A stretch of 32,718 nucleotides of DNA from a bacterium (GTDB taxonomy: Bacteria; Zhuqueibacterota; Zhuqueibacteria; Residuimicrobiales; Krinioviventaceae), in assembly GCA_029561455.1 (NCBI GenBank), contig JAKQIY010000038.1, positions 1 through 32,718 of the forward strand. Reading direction: 5' to 3'. A model generated the notes under the pieces. The model saw only the letters and a list, made by a program, of their open reading frames with translations, was not told the origin of the DNA and made no database searches. Shown here piece by piece: positions 23,049-32,324 of this stretch; the first letter of the stretch is position 1, and each line of letters opens with the position of its first letter. The position numbers and the translations under genes are program-made.

Positions 23049-24746
23049 ATGAAAAAAATCGTTCTGTTATTGTGTTTGCTGGTAGTAGTTCCCTATACCT
23101 TGGCGGAAAATTACCTCATCAATGGCGGCCAGGAATCGCAAATCAATTACCAGATGGTGCAAAAGATCGCCCCGGCGTCCGGCACCAAAAAACTGACGCT
23201 CACTTTTGTAGAGCCGGTTACCTTTACCTCCCCAACTTATAATCAGCGTATAACAAATTTCAACCTGGATTTTTCGCTGCCCCCAAACGACCGCAAAGAA
23301 AGCCTGGATAAACGCGGTAACAAGGTGATCAAACTGGAATGGAAGAATCCGGTCAATACCATTACGACCACAATATCAATAATTGCCCAGAATACCACGA
23401 AATTACAATCCTTGCAGACCGGCGCGCCCTTTCCGCCGGCCAACCTGTCGGCCGCCGATAAAGCATACCTGACGTCTACCGAGCAGGTGCCTTCGGATGA
23501 TCCGCGCATAGCTGCAAAAGCGCGGGAGTTGACCGCCGGCTCTAAAACCGAATTCGACGCTGTGCAAAAAATTCTTACCTGGGTGGTCGATCATTTGAAT
23601 TACGTCCTGTTACCTCAAAGCTACAATGCCATGTATTCGTTTGAAACCGGCAAGGGTAATTGCCAGAACTATTCGCACCTGGCGGCAGCGCTGATGCGCG
23701 CGGTTGGTATTCCGGCGCGGATCGTCAACGGTGTAACCCTCAAGCAACCTTATGACATCAATACCGGCAGTGGTACCATGACCATGCGCATGGCGCAAGG
23801 CCGCCATTCATGGATTGAAGTGTTTTTCCCGGATCTAGGCTGGGTGCCGTTCGACCCGCAGCAAACCGCGCTGTATGTCAGCAACCGGTTCATTCGTGTG
23901 GAAATCGGCCTCGATAACAACGAAACCGCCAATGATGGCCTGGTGCGCTGGACCCAGGATCGCGGTTACGACGACCAGCCCGGTTTTGAAGAAGTGATCG
24001 ACGCCGCCCTGGGAGGCGACAGGGTAACACTGAACGCCCAGAAACAAACCTATGGCCCGCAAAAATTAATGTTCTACCCGCCGGTTGAAGCATCCTTTGC
24101 AAAGATCACTACACCCCCGCCGCCCAAGCTGCCGGAACCGGTTTCCGATCAAAAGCTGAAAACTCTGCAATATCCCAAAGCCTACATGTTCGGCAACCTG
24201 GAATACCCGGAGAATCTCGATTTTATGACCACCCGCGGTCCGGCGCAGCAAGCCGGAAACGGCGATATGGAAATGCGTAAAAACTTTTTGGTAGAAACCG
24301 CCGAATACGTAACCACGCAGGGCAACCAGTACGCCCAGACGTTTATTCTGAAAAAGCCCATGCAGGTACATAAAGTCGGCCTGGCGCTGCACAAATTTGG
24401 CGGCGACGGGCAATTGTGGGTTGAAATATACAAAGATAACGGCAAAGGCCAACCAGGCGATTATATTATTACCAGCGAGTATCTGCCCATCGGCAGCATG
24501 AAATATTCTGCCGGGTATACCTGGATAGATTTCGATTTCTCTAAAGAGAAACCGGCGCTCTCCCCCGGTCGGTACTGGATTGCATTGGGATTTACCGGCA
24601 GCCCCATTATTAACTGGTTCTTTACCTATGGCAAACCGGTCGGCCCGGATGACGGCACCCGCTATAAAACTATGTTTGACGACACCTGGAGCCGCAGTTT
24701 ATCGTTCGAATTCAACTACCGCGTCGCCGGATTTACCACCAATTAA
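23049..24746 (+). CDS. Exported transglutaminase-like protein with C-terminal beta domain
   Basis: I start this 565-residue protein at 23049 (MKKIVLLLCLLVVVPYTLA), where a signal peptide begins and TGGAG lies upstream; the in-frame ATG at 23037 adds four residues. Residues ~25-140 are beta-rich. The transglutaminase core has the full triad: Cys205 in GNCQNYSHLAAALMRAVGIPARIV, His253 in GRHSWIEVF, and Asp269 in VPFDPQ. Residues ~405-565 form a jelly-roll of the choice-of-anchor R type (AQTFILKKPMQVHKVGLAL...GRYWIALGF). It probably acts on proteins or peptides in the periplasm or outside, as a protease or cross-linker. A hairpin terminator follows, so it is likely monocistronic. Confidence 0.85.
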   Translation: MKKIVLLLCLLVVVPYTLAENYLINGGQESQINYQMVQKIAPASGTKKLTLTFVEPVTFTSPTYNQRITNFNLDFSLPPNDRKESLDKRGNKVIKLEWKNPVNTITTTISIIAQNTTKLQSLQTGAPFPPANLSAADKAYLTSTEQVPSDDPRIAAKARELTAGSKTEFDAVQKILTWVVDHLNYVLLPQSYNAMYSFETGKGNCQNYSHLAAALMRAVGIPARIVNGVTLKQPYDINTGSGTMTMRMAQGRHSWIEVFFPDLGWVPFDPQQTALYVSNRFIRVEIGLDNNETANDGLVRWTQDRGYDDQPGFEEVIDAALGGDRVTLNAQKQTYGPQKLMFYPPVEASFAKITTPPPPKLPEPVSDQKLKTLQYPKAYMFGNLEYPENLDFMTTRGPAQQAGNGDMEMRKNFLVETAEYVTTQGNQYAQTFILKKPMQVHKVGLALHKFGGDGQLWVEIYKDNGKGQPGDYIITSEYLPIGSMKYSAGYTWIDFDFSKEKPALSPGRYWIALGFTGSPIINWFFTYGKPVGPDDGTRYKTMFDDTWSRSLSFEFNYRVAGFTTN

Positions 24747-24766
24747 GCTGCATGTAGCAGTTTTTA

Positions 24767-24800
24767 CCGGGAGGCGGCACAGCCTCCCGGATATTTTTAT
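24767..24800 (+). terminator. Hairpin terminator after the transglutaminase gene
   Basis: CCGGGAGGC at 24767-24775 pairs with GCCTCCCGG at 24782-24790 and is followed by ATATTTTTATT. It lies 21 bases after the transglutaminase stop and before the small gene at 24814. Confidence 0.75.
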
Positions 24801-24813
24801 TCAGGGAAGGTTA

Positions 24814-25020
24814 ATGAGAGGAGAAATATTTCATACCTTAGCAGCCGAATCGATTGAAGAAAAAGCGCGCTGGTTCCACTCTCTATCTGTAGTAGAGCGG
24901 CTGGAATTATTGTGCGCCTGGACAGATGTGATATTGGCAATCAACCCGGGAATTTTGGAGACTAAAAATGCTCAACCGATTGCAGGACGTATTCAGGTTT
25001 TAACCAAAGATCGGCTATAA
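24814..25020 (+). CDS. Small conserved-looking hypothetical protein (68 residues)
   Basis: The start is the ATG at 24814 after an AGGGAAGG ribosome-binding site at 24803-24810; the longer open frame from 24580 overlaps the transglutaminase gene and is not used. The protein (MRGEIFHTLAAESIEEKARW, then FHSLSVVERLELLCAWTDVI) is mostly helical and ends in AQPIAGRIQVLTKDRL. I recall similar small proteins encoded beside nucleotidyltransferase-like genes, but no such partner is present here. Its role is unknown. Confidence 0.6.
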   Translation: MRGEIFHTLAAESIEEKARWFHSLSVVERLELLCAWTDVILAINPGILETKNAQPIAGRIQVLTKDRL

Positions 25021-25141
25021 ATCCTTAACCACAGGTTTTAATAAAACAAATAACAATCCCTAAATTCCGCTATTCTACGACTCTCGCAGGGAAACAATTA
25101 GTTTCAGTTCATTGCACAAACTATTCAAGGAGGGTACCACG

Positions 25142-26983
25142 ATGCAACGGAAATCTGTCTTTATGTATGCCTGCCTGCTTTTTTGCACTTTTTTCACCCT
25201 GGCGCAAGCTGTTACACTGACCGTAACCACCACCGCCGATAGCGGTCCCGGCTCGCTGCGGCAAGCGCTGACGGACGCAAACACCAACCCGGCCGCCGAT
25301 ACGATCATCTTTAACATTCCACAAACTGATGTCGGGTACAATCCTGAAACGGGAGTGTGGACAATACAACCGGTCACAGACTTGTCACGTTTGGAAAGTG
25401 ACAGTACCTTTATTGATGCAACGACACAAACAACTAACCAGGGCAATTTGAATCTGTACGGGCCGGAAATCGAACTCAATGGCGGCAATGTTCTCGAAAA
25501 CGGCTTTTATATTACCGGCGCATACAATAAAATTCAGGGGCTGGTTATAAACCATTTTACATATGTCGGCGTGTTTATCCGATTCACAACTGCCAGGGGA
25601 AATTCAATTAGTGGAAATTATATCGGCACCGATGCTACCGGTATAACAGCGCTCGGCTGCGAGACGGGAATAAGGATTCATGGAGCTGCTCATAATACTA
25701 TTGGCGGTAGCATCGAAACCGAACGCAATCTCTTATCCGGGAATGGCTGGGGTATTATTATTGCCGATTCAGGAGCGGACAGTAATATAGTTATCGGCAA
25801 TTATATTGGCGTCGACGCTACGGGAAACACAGCGCTTGGTAATACCTATGGAGGAATTTTAATTACTGAAAATTCCACAGACAATAAAATTGGTGGAATT
25901 TCCCCAGGCGAACGGAATGTAATCTCCGGGTCTACTTATCGGGGCAACATAACTACAGGTAATGGTATTTCTATAGAGCGTTGTAGCGGTAACAGAATTC
26001 TTGGAAATTTTATCGGCACCAATAAAGACGGTAACGCGCCCTTGCCGAATATTGATTACGGTATCAGCATTAACGGCGCCGCCGGTAATATCATCGGTGG
26101 CCTGGAATCCGGCGCTGCAAATGTCATTTCCGGTAATGACTGGGGCGGTATTTTTATCCGTTTCACGGAATCGCAAAATAATGTAATAACAGGGAATTTT
26201 ATTGGTACGGATCTCACCGCTACCCTTAACCTAGGTAATTTTGCCGAAGGAGTATACCTGGATTATGGCGCACGAAAAAACTGCATCGGGCCGCAAAACA
26301 TAATTATCAATAACGGGGCTTATGGTGTGCAAATTGCCCACGATACAACCCGATATAATACCATAACACAAAATATTATCGCGAACCATAATAACAAGGG
26401 GATTTTTTATAATACCGAAGCCAGTTCGGTAATTGCCACCCCGCCGCAAATACAACAGGTAACAGATAGCTATGTCTCCGGCACCTCGTTTCCCGGCTGG
26501 ACAGTGGAAATCTTTTCCGATACCCTTGATGAAGCGTCGATATACGAAGGATCGATAATAGCTGATGAAACCGGGAACTTTACCTGGTACGGAACAGTCA
26601 CCGGGCCGAATGTATGCGCTACCGCGACAGATACTTCCGGCAGCACTTCGGAATTCAGCATACCGTTTACGACCGGAATAAAAACAGATCCAGTACACAA
26701 ACCAAAAGGCTTTGCATTGCATCAGAATTACCCCAACCCGTTCAACCCGATCACAACGATCAGTTATAAACTGCCGAATAACGGGCATGTTTTGTTAGAG
26801 ATATTCGATGCGACGGGCAGGAAAATCACCACCCTGGTGAACCAAACTCTTAAAGCCGGCAGTCATACCATTTCCTGGAACGGCCGCAATGCCGCCGGAC
26901 AACCAGTTCCATCCGGTGTTTACTTTTACCGGCTGCGCTCCGAAAATTTCAATGCAACCCGTAAAATGTTGTTGCTGAGATAA
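25142..26983 (+). CDS. Secreted parallel beta-helix protein with type IX sorting tail
   Basis: I start this 613-residue protein at 25142 (MQRKSVFMYACLLFCTFF), because an AAGGAGGG site lies upstream and a signal peptide follows. Residues ~25-60 (TADSGPGSLRQALTDANTNPAADTIIFNIP) match the CSLREA-type start of surface beta-helix proteins. Residues ~100-440 hold repeated NxIxGNYIGTDATG and NxIGG...NVISGN units, typical of a right-handed parallel beta-helix. A linker at ~440-520 leads to the sorting domain at ~525-613, FALHQNYPNPFNP to SGVYFYRLRS, ending in MLLLR. It is likely carried across the outer membrane and anchored or released there. No catalytic residues are visible; binding of carbohydrate or host surface is inference. 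Confidence 0.85.
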   Translation: MQRKSVFMYACLLFCTFFTLAQAVTLTVTTTADSGPGSLRQALTDANTNPAADTIIFNIPQTDVGYNPETGVWTIQPVTDLSRLESDSTFIDATTQTTNQGNLNLYGPEIELNGGNVLENGFYITGAYNKIQGLVINHFTYVGVFIRFTTARGNSISGNYIGTDATGITALGCETGIRIHGAAHNTIGGSIETERNLLSGNGWGIIIADSGADSNIVIGNYIGVDATGNTALGNTYGGILITENSTDNKIGGISPGERNVISGSTYRGNITTGNGISIERCSGNRILGNFIGTNKDGNAPLPNIDYGISINGAAGNIIGGLESGAANVISGNDWGGIFIRFTESQNNVITGNFIGTDLTATLNLGNFAEGVYLDYGARKNCIGPQNIIINNGAYGVQIAHDTTRYNTITQNIIANHNNKGIFYNTEASSVIATPPQIQQVTDSYVSGTSFPGWTVEIFSDTLDEASIYEGSIIADETGNFTWYGTVTGPNVCATATDTSGSTSEFSIPFTTGIKTDPVHKPKGFALHQNYPNPFNPITTISYKLPNNGHVLLEIFDATGRKITTLVNQTLKAGSHTISWNGRNAAGQPVPSGVYFYRLRSENFNATRKMLLLR

Positions 26984-27128
26984 CCCGGCTATAAAACGCC
27001 GGCGCAGCCCAGGATGGTGCAAAACCGAGCAATACTTTTGAATTAATATTTGAAAATTGATATTTTATTATTATTTTGCTTTATGCATAATTGAACATTT
27101 AAAATGAAATCTGAAAGGGAAAACACTT

Positions 27129-27620
27129 ATGTACGAACAAAGTATCACCTTACTCAACAAAGCGGTAGCCGATGAAATGGCGGCGGCGCATCAGTATATG
27201 TATTTTCATTTTCATTGTGAAGACCAGGGTTATAAATTATTATCCCTGCTTTTTGAAAGAACCGCAATTGAAGAAATGCGGCATGTTGAATTGTGCGCTG
27301 AACGTATTTTATTCCTGGGTGGCGAAGTGGAAATGACAGCATCGGCCGCTGTAGAAAAAATCCACGATGTTAAAGCCATGCTGGAAATGGCGCGCAAGAT
27401 GGAACAGGGCAGTATTCGCGATTATAATAAATGGGCGAATGAATGTTCCGTAAACGCCGATTCCGGTTCACGCAAGGTTTTCGAGGGACTGGTGGCCGAT
27501 GAAGAACGGCATTATAGCCAGTACGACCTGGAAATGGAAAAGATCAAAAAGTTTGGCGAACAATACCTGGCGCTTCAATCCATAGAAGGCAGCAAAGGCG
27601 CGCCGGCCAGCGCGGAATAA
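27129..27620 (+). CDS. bfr: Bacterioferritin
   Basis: This 163-residue ferritin-like protein stores iron and oxidises Fe(II). All ferroxidase residues are in place: Glu16, Glu49, His52, Glu92, Glu125 and His128, each two less than the E. coli numbering. Met50, at the position of the heme ligand Met52, is also kept, so heme binding between subunits is plausible. It has no signal peptide and is cytosolic. A GAAAGGG site precedes the ATG. It stands alone, without a bacterioferritin-associated ferredoxin gene, and ends at a clear terminator. Confidence 0.93.
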   Translation: MYEQSITLLNKAVADEMAAAHQYMYFHFHCEDQGYKLLSLLFERTAIEEMRHVELCAERILFLGGEVEMTASAAVEKIHDVKAMLEMARKMEQGSIRDYNKWANECSVNADSGSRKVFEGLVADEERHYSQYDLEMEKIKKFGEQYLALQSIEGSKGAPASAE

Positions 27621-27672
27621 GCAGTAGTTGTCCTTGTATAATGATTCAGATATTTTTTAGAAAAAGAAAGTG

Positions 27673-27707
27673 CGCCCTGGGAACATTACCCAGGGCGTTC
27701 TTTTTTT
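27673..27707 (+). terminator. Rho-independent terminator after bfr
   Basis: CGCCCTGGG at 27673-27681 pairs with CCCAGGGCG at 27689-27697 and is followed by TTCTTTTTTT. The stem word is the same as in the REP-like family, so the terminator may derive from one of its stems. Confidence 0.85.
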
Positions 27708-27719
27708 ATGGGGGCTTTA

Positions 27720-28012
27720 GATTGCGCGGGGGTGCAACCCCGGCGCGATCTTTGGGCAACCGCGAGGTTGCCCCTACAAAAAATCGTTATTTGCGGATAA
27801 TTACTTGAATACAACCCCGGCGCGATCTTGCTTGCTGATCGCAGATTTGGGCCTGCGGCCCGGCAAGGCACAATGCCCTGCATTCTTGTGCGCCCCGGGG
27901 AACAACCCCGGGGCGAGCTATATTATTAAATTTTAGATGCGTAGCACATTTATTCCTGCAATTATTTGTTATTTGTATTTTCTTTTCTTCTCACGTCTCA
28001 CGTTTCACGTTT
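27720..28012. repeat. Cluster of GC-rich palindromes between convergent genes
   Basis: Between the convergent bfr and peptidase genes lie several stems: GGGCAAC/GTTGCCC at 27754-27773, GGGCCTGCGGCCC near 27849-27861, and CGCCCCGGGG/CCCCGGGGCG at 27891-27915. Three tandem 7-mers of the form TCACGTY follow at 27991-28011. No gene is supported. The GGGCCTGCGGCCC word also occurs inside the MITE-like element at 17553-17565. Confidence 0.65.
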
Positions 28013-28033
28013 AAAAACTGCCAGCTTGTTACT

Positions 28034-31000
28034 TTATATACGAAATTTTGAATGATTGCGCCTTGCCGCACACCTCATGCGCACAAAATAAATGCCCGAC
28101 GCCACGCTGCGGCCGGTATTGTCGCAGCCGTTCCAGACGGCGCGGTAGGAACCGGTTGCACGACGCTCATCCACCAGGGTTTGCACGCGGCGGCCAAGCA
28201 GGTCATAGATGGCGATCTGTACCGGGCTGTCTTTTTCGACATTGAAATTAATCGTCGTCGACGAATTAAATGGATTCGGATAAATACCGGCCTGGAACGC
28301 CACAGTATCCGCCGGGGACGCGGTGGCCGCTTCTTCCGCAATATATGGCTGCGGTACGGGTATAGATACTCCGCGGCGGCGCGCTTTGGTTTGACCTTTG
28401 ACCTGGGTAAAGTCGATCCAGCCTTCCAGGGCCGCTTCCAGTTCCATCTCCAATACGTCATTATTATGCCGTTCCCGCAGAATACCCGCGATACGTTCGG
28501 CGTTTTTCATGTCTTTCAATGAGGCGTAATAGGAACAAATATCCAGCAGCATGGTGCGCTCATACGAAGAGCCTTTGGGGACTTCATCGAGCAGCTTTTC
28601 GGCGTTTTTCATATCGTTGCGGCTGGCGTACAGGTAGCATAACCAGTTGCGACTGTGGTACTGGATCTGCGGGTCTCTTTCTTTTTTCAAATCGCCCAGA
28701 AACGCTTCCAGTTCACCGAGTCGGCCGATCTTGCGGGCGGCCTTGCCCATGCGGAACACCGCCTGGTCGGCTTTAATGGACGTTTTATCCTGCTGCAACA
28801 TCTGTTTCAGATCCTGCATGGCCCCGGCGTAATCCTTTTGCCGGTATTTTTCGAAACCGGCATTAAAGGGCGATGCAGCTGCTTTTAACAGCAACGGCCC
28901 GGCCGGCGGCTCAACGTCCAGCTTGGGCGAGAAATCGACATTGCCGCCATCGGCGTTATAATAAGAGCCGGTTCCGGTGCCGTTGGCCCACCAGCTTAAC
29001 TCGGCGATGATATTACCCGGCGTGTCGTTATAAATGTAATAGCGGCTGCCGCGATTCTTGAAAATGTTATTGCCGGTAATATTCGGATAATCGCCTAACA
29101 GCGGGCTGCCGCCGCCGATAAATACCGCCTGGGTGGCGATTTGCGACATATCGAACATATTACCGCCGGAATCGGCAAAACTGTAGAACTGCGGCGCGGA
29201 GGTGGAAGAAAACATAAATACGCCGGACTCGGTTTGTGAGCGGAACTCGTTGCGGGTGAACACCCCGTCCGCGCCCCAAATGCGCGCTCCGGTCTTGCCG
29301 ATGCCGTAAAAGCGGTTATCCACCAGGGTTGGATCCGACTCACTCAGCATCTGCAGCGGATAGGTGCCGGTTGTGTGGACATAGCATTGCCGTATTTCCG
29401 GCTCCGCGTCGATGCCGATGATGTTAAAGCCGCGTTTTTCCATATTAAAGAATTCGCTGGTTTTTATAAGCGGACTGGAATTGATGATGGTAATGCCGTC
29501 CATACAATCCCGAACGATACTATCGGTAATACGGGACAGCGATGCGCCGCCGCCCTCAAAGATAATGCCCTGGGCTTTGGTGGTATCGTTGCCAAAATCG
29601 ATGGTGCAATTATCCGCCCAGAACTGGCCATAGACGAGCAGGCTGTCGTTGACAAATAAATTGGCGTGATCGAAATTGACGGTTGCCGCGCTATCAATGA
29701 TACACTCATTAAGAGTAACAGTTGAGTTTGTGCTAAAGTTATATGAGGCATTTGGATCAAATGTAGCAGGCTCCTGAAAAGATGCAATCGAACTACTGCA
29801 GAATTCCCCTTCGCCGCTATGACCTGAACCACCCATATAATATATGGTTGTATGCGGCATATAGGTGCAATGGGATGTTCTGTAAAAATAGGCATAATTA
29901 TAATAACTTATAGTAGAATATTCTCCAAATACAAAAGTACCGTGCAAATAAACCGTATCATGAAAATTTACCTCGGAATTTTCTCCAAATGTGCATGAAG
30001 AACCAGCATTTAAAATAGTTGTATCCTGAATATTAACAACAGTATTGTTGCCAAATGAAATATTGGCGCCATCATTTAATGTAAATTTATCATTAAAATT
30101 TACTATTAAATTATCACCAAAAGTATAATGATCCCCACTATAAATTAAATTACTTGGTTTAGTACTAAATTTTGAATTAAATACTACAGAAGAATTTGTA
30201 GAACCTTCTATCACTAAACTCTCTTTTTCAATTTCAACATTAAAAAATAAACTTGCATCGGAGGATAATGTAATTTTCTGAGGTAAATAGCAATACCCGT
30301 TTAACTGGAATGTCTTTTGAATATAAATATTAGCACTATAAAAAAATACCTTACCCCCATCGCCAATTATAAAATCTTTATTAAACCAAGCAATACCGTT
30401 ACCAAAAGAAAGAGATCCTGATATTATAACAGAACCATTAAATTTTACGTCTAAATAATTTCTAAAAGAAATCGTAGAACCGGTATTAATAGTAATATTT
30501 TTCATAATTTCCAATTCGGAATCATTTGTCCAACCACCCATTAAATCATCATCACTGAATATTACACTACCGGACCCGGAAATCACAAGACTATCAATTT
30601 TTAACTTAGCGCCTTCTTCAAGAAAAACGTTTGTTCCAGGAACAATCGTAAGAATTGTGCCATCAGTAAAAGTTAAATCATCCATAACTCTTATTGTACC
30701 GGACCAGGTTGTGTCTTGGGTTATAACACCGCTCCATGCATTTGAAAGATAGCCAGGTATTACTTGCAAGATTCCAATATCAGAATCACCGCATCCTACT
30801 GAATTACCTAACAGATTATCACTCATATACACAGGATCTTCATGACATCCTCCATTCATATTTACAAGTCTCCATCGGTCAGTTCGTTCAGCAGCATAAT
30901 TAACATATTTATATCCAACTGCGCAAACTGCATGACCCCCCTGGTCTGCATACTCCCAATCAGGGTAATGAAAAAGTATTTCAGCGACTAAAACAGGATC

Positions 31001-32230
31001 CAGGGTTAATAAATATTTTGAATAACTCATTACAAAAGGCCTTGGTGGATTATGATTAATTTCAGAGCAATATAAATCCCAGCTTCCATCAACATCATAA
31101 TCACCAAAATCATCATATATTGTTGTATTAAATTCATAATAATTATGATATTTAGAATAAGTACAAACACCTAAAATAGCATCTTCCCCATCTTCTATAC
31201 CTGCGGTTTGTCCTAATGTAAAGGGACCTGCCGGGTATATTTCACTATCAATTAAATGGTAATAACCATCTACGTATTTTTTTAATACTGAATTGTATGT
31301 ACCAGGATACGTGCTACCTGGTTGAAATTCTTCTTGATTTTCATCACCATCTATTAATCTATCATAGCCGTGATCATTCCAATAACCTAAAACCATTGCT
31401 ACCGAAATCGGAACACACCCTTTATCATAATTTTTAAAATCAGGTTCTTGACATTCACCATTTGCACTGAAATAACTGGGAACTCCATTGATTATTACTT
31501 CGCCACTTTCGTTTGTCATTATTTTTTGTTTTTTATTTTCAGGGGAATGTGATTCTATTGTCTCTAATCTTTTTGATGTTTTTATTTTTTGGAATAAAGT
31601 ATCCGGAATAATTATATCTTCCTGCATCATGTTTACATAAAAGCCTTTTTCATTATTTTTAAATCCCATAAACATATCAGTAAAGCCAAGAAAATAGTAA
31701 TCTCCCTCAACCGGGTCATCTGTATTTAATTTTATTTTAGCCTGGGTTTCCACATCATAAAAGGTTACAATATGTGGAGGAAGACCATTATAAGCCATTC
31801 CGACATAAGGTTTATCTTTTCCCTGAAACACAAAAACGGTCGCATATTCTTCAGCATTTCGCATTTTTTTCATATTCTCAGTGATTTGGCTTGACCATTT
31901 TTGTATATTTTTAGAATCATTACATGATTTTGCATTATCAAGTTCTATTTCCGCTTCCTTTTTCAGATCATGAAATGTTTTTATTGAATTTCGTAATTGT
32001 TCTTTATCAGCAATATCCTTGTATTTTTTGTTAATAATAAAAACCCAGGAATTTTGAGTACCGTCTAAAGTATTGTAAGGTGTACCCTTGTTAATTTTAC
32101 CGGGGAAATTACTGTCGGCCCATTTTTTGGCAACCTTTTGAAATTCTGCCGGCGCTTCAAATTTATTTTCTGCTAATATTATAGAGAAAAACATGAAAAT
32201 AAAAAAGAATAAAAAAATCCTGCGTAACAT
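28034..32230 (-). CDS. Secreted C39-like peptidase / beta-helix / TPR-like protein, frameshifted sorting tail
   Basis: This protein of about 1398 residues starts at 32230 (MLRRIFLFFFIFMFFSIILA), where a signal peptide begins and GGGAGGA lies upstream. An N-terminal region (~25-265) resembles the propeptide of C10/C39-type peptidases. The C39-like domain follows: Cys272 in KGCVPISVAMVLGYW, His433 in GGHAVCAVGY, and Asn457/Asn459 in VNMNGG. Residues ~480-1130 form a long beta-helix with NFDHANLF-type rungs. A TPR-like helical part follows at ~1140-1270. The sorting domain begins at IYPNPFNSS, but its last residues (CAARRNHSKFRI) read in the wrong frame. AT-rich DNA changes sharply to GC-rich near 29700 within the gene. 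Confidence 0.8.
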   Translation of the reverse strand: MLRRIFLFFFIFMFFSIILAENKFEAPAEFQKVAKKWADSNFPGKINKGTPYNTLDGTQNSWVFIINKKYKDIADKEQLRNSIKTFHDLKKEAEIELDNAKSCNDSKNIQKWSSQITENMKKMRNAEEYATVFVFQGKDKPYVGMAYNGLPPHIVTFYDVETQAKIKLNTDDPVEGDYYFLGFTDMFMGFKNNEKGFYVNMMQEDIIIPDTLFQKIKTSKRLETIESHSPENKKQKIMTNESGEVIINGVPSYFSANGECQEPDFKNYDKGCVPISVAMVLGYWNDHGYDRLIDGDENQEEFQPGSTYPGTYNSVLKKYVDGYYHLIDSEIYPAGPFTLGQTAGIEDGEDAILGVCTYSKYHNYYEFNTTIYDDFGDYDVDGSWDLYCSEINHNPPRPFVMSYSKYLLTLDPVLVAEILFHYPDWEYADQGGHAVCAVGYKYVNYAAERTDRWRLVNMNGGCHEDPVYMSDNLLGNSVGCGDSDIGILQVIPGYLSNAWSGVITQDTTWSGTIRVMDDLTFTDGTILTIVPGTNVFLEEGAKLKIDSLVISGSGSVIFSDDDLMGGWTNDSELEIMKNITINTGSTISFRNYLDVKFNGSVIISGSLSFGNGIAWFNKDFIIGDGGKVFFYSANIYIQKTFQLNGYCYLPQKITLSSDASLFFNVEIEKESLVIEGSTNSSVVFNSKFSTKPSNLIYSGDHYTFGDNLIVNFNDKFTLNDGANISFGNNTVVNIQDTTILNAGSSCTFGENSEVNFHDTVYLHGTFVFGEYSTISYYNYAYFYRTSHCTYMPHTTIYYMGGSGHSGEGEFCSSSIASFQEPATFDPNASYNFSTNSTVTLNECIIDSAATVNFDHANLFVNDSLLVYGQFWADNCTIDFGNDTTKAQGIIFEGGGASLSRITDSIVRDCMDGITIINSSPLIKTSEFFNMEKRGFNIIGIDAEPEIRQCYVHTTGTYPLQMLSESDPTLVDNRFYGIGKTGARIWGADGVFTRNEFRSQTESGVFMFSSTSAPQFYSFADSGGNMFDMSQIATQAVFIGGGSPLLGDYPNITGNNIFKNRGSRYYIYNDTPGNIIAELSWWANGTGTGSYYNADGGNVDFSPKLDVEPPAGPLLLKAAASPFNAGFEKYRQKDYAGAMQDLKQMLQQDKTSIKADQAVFRMGKAARKIGRLGELEAFLGDLKKERDPQIQYHSRNWLCYLYASRNDMKNAEKLLDEVPKGSSYERTMLLDICSYYASLKDMKNAERIAGILRERHNNDVLEMELEAALEGWIDFTQVKGQTKARRRGVSIPVPQPYIAEEAATASPADTVAFQAGIYPNPFNSSTTINFNVEKDSPVQIAIYDLLGRRVQTLVDERRATGSYRAVWNGCDNTGRSVASGIYFVRMRCAARRNHSKFRI

Positions 32231-32324
32231 AATAAATCCTCCCACTAAAAATTTATTATTGATTAGTACTTTATCCCATATCAAATTGTAAAAATTTATA
32301 AAAAAGAATATTAGAGTAAATACA

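Noticed and set aside
22973-23242. 89-residue open frame overlapping the start of the transglutaminase gene
   Set aside because: It uses another frame of a gene with a signal peptide and catalytic triad; no independent support.
27720-28012. Possible RNA gene or tRNA in the palindrome-rich spacer
   Set aside because: Stems are short, separate and of the REP type; no cloverleaf or CCA-type end could be drawn.
28052-28522. 156-residue plus-strand open frame at the 3' end of the peptidase gene
   Set aside because: It is a shadow of the GC-rich sorting and TPR-like region. Its Arg-rich content is typical of antisense frames.
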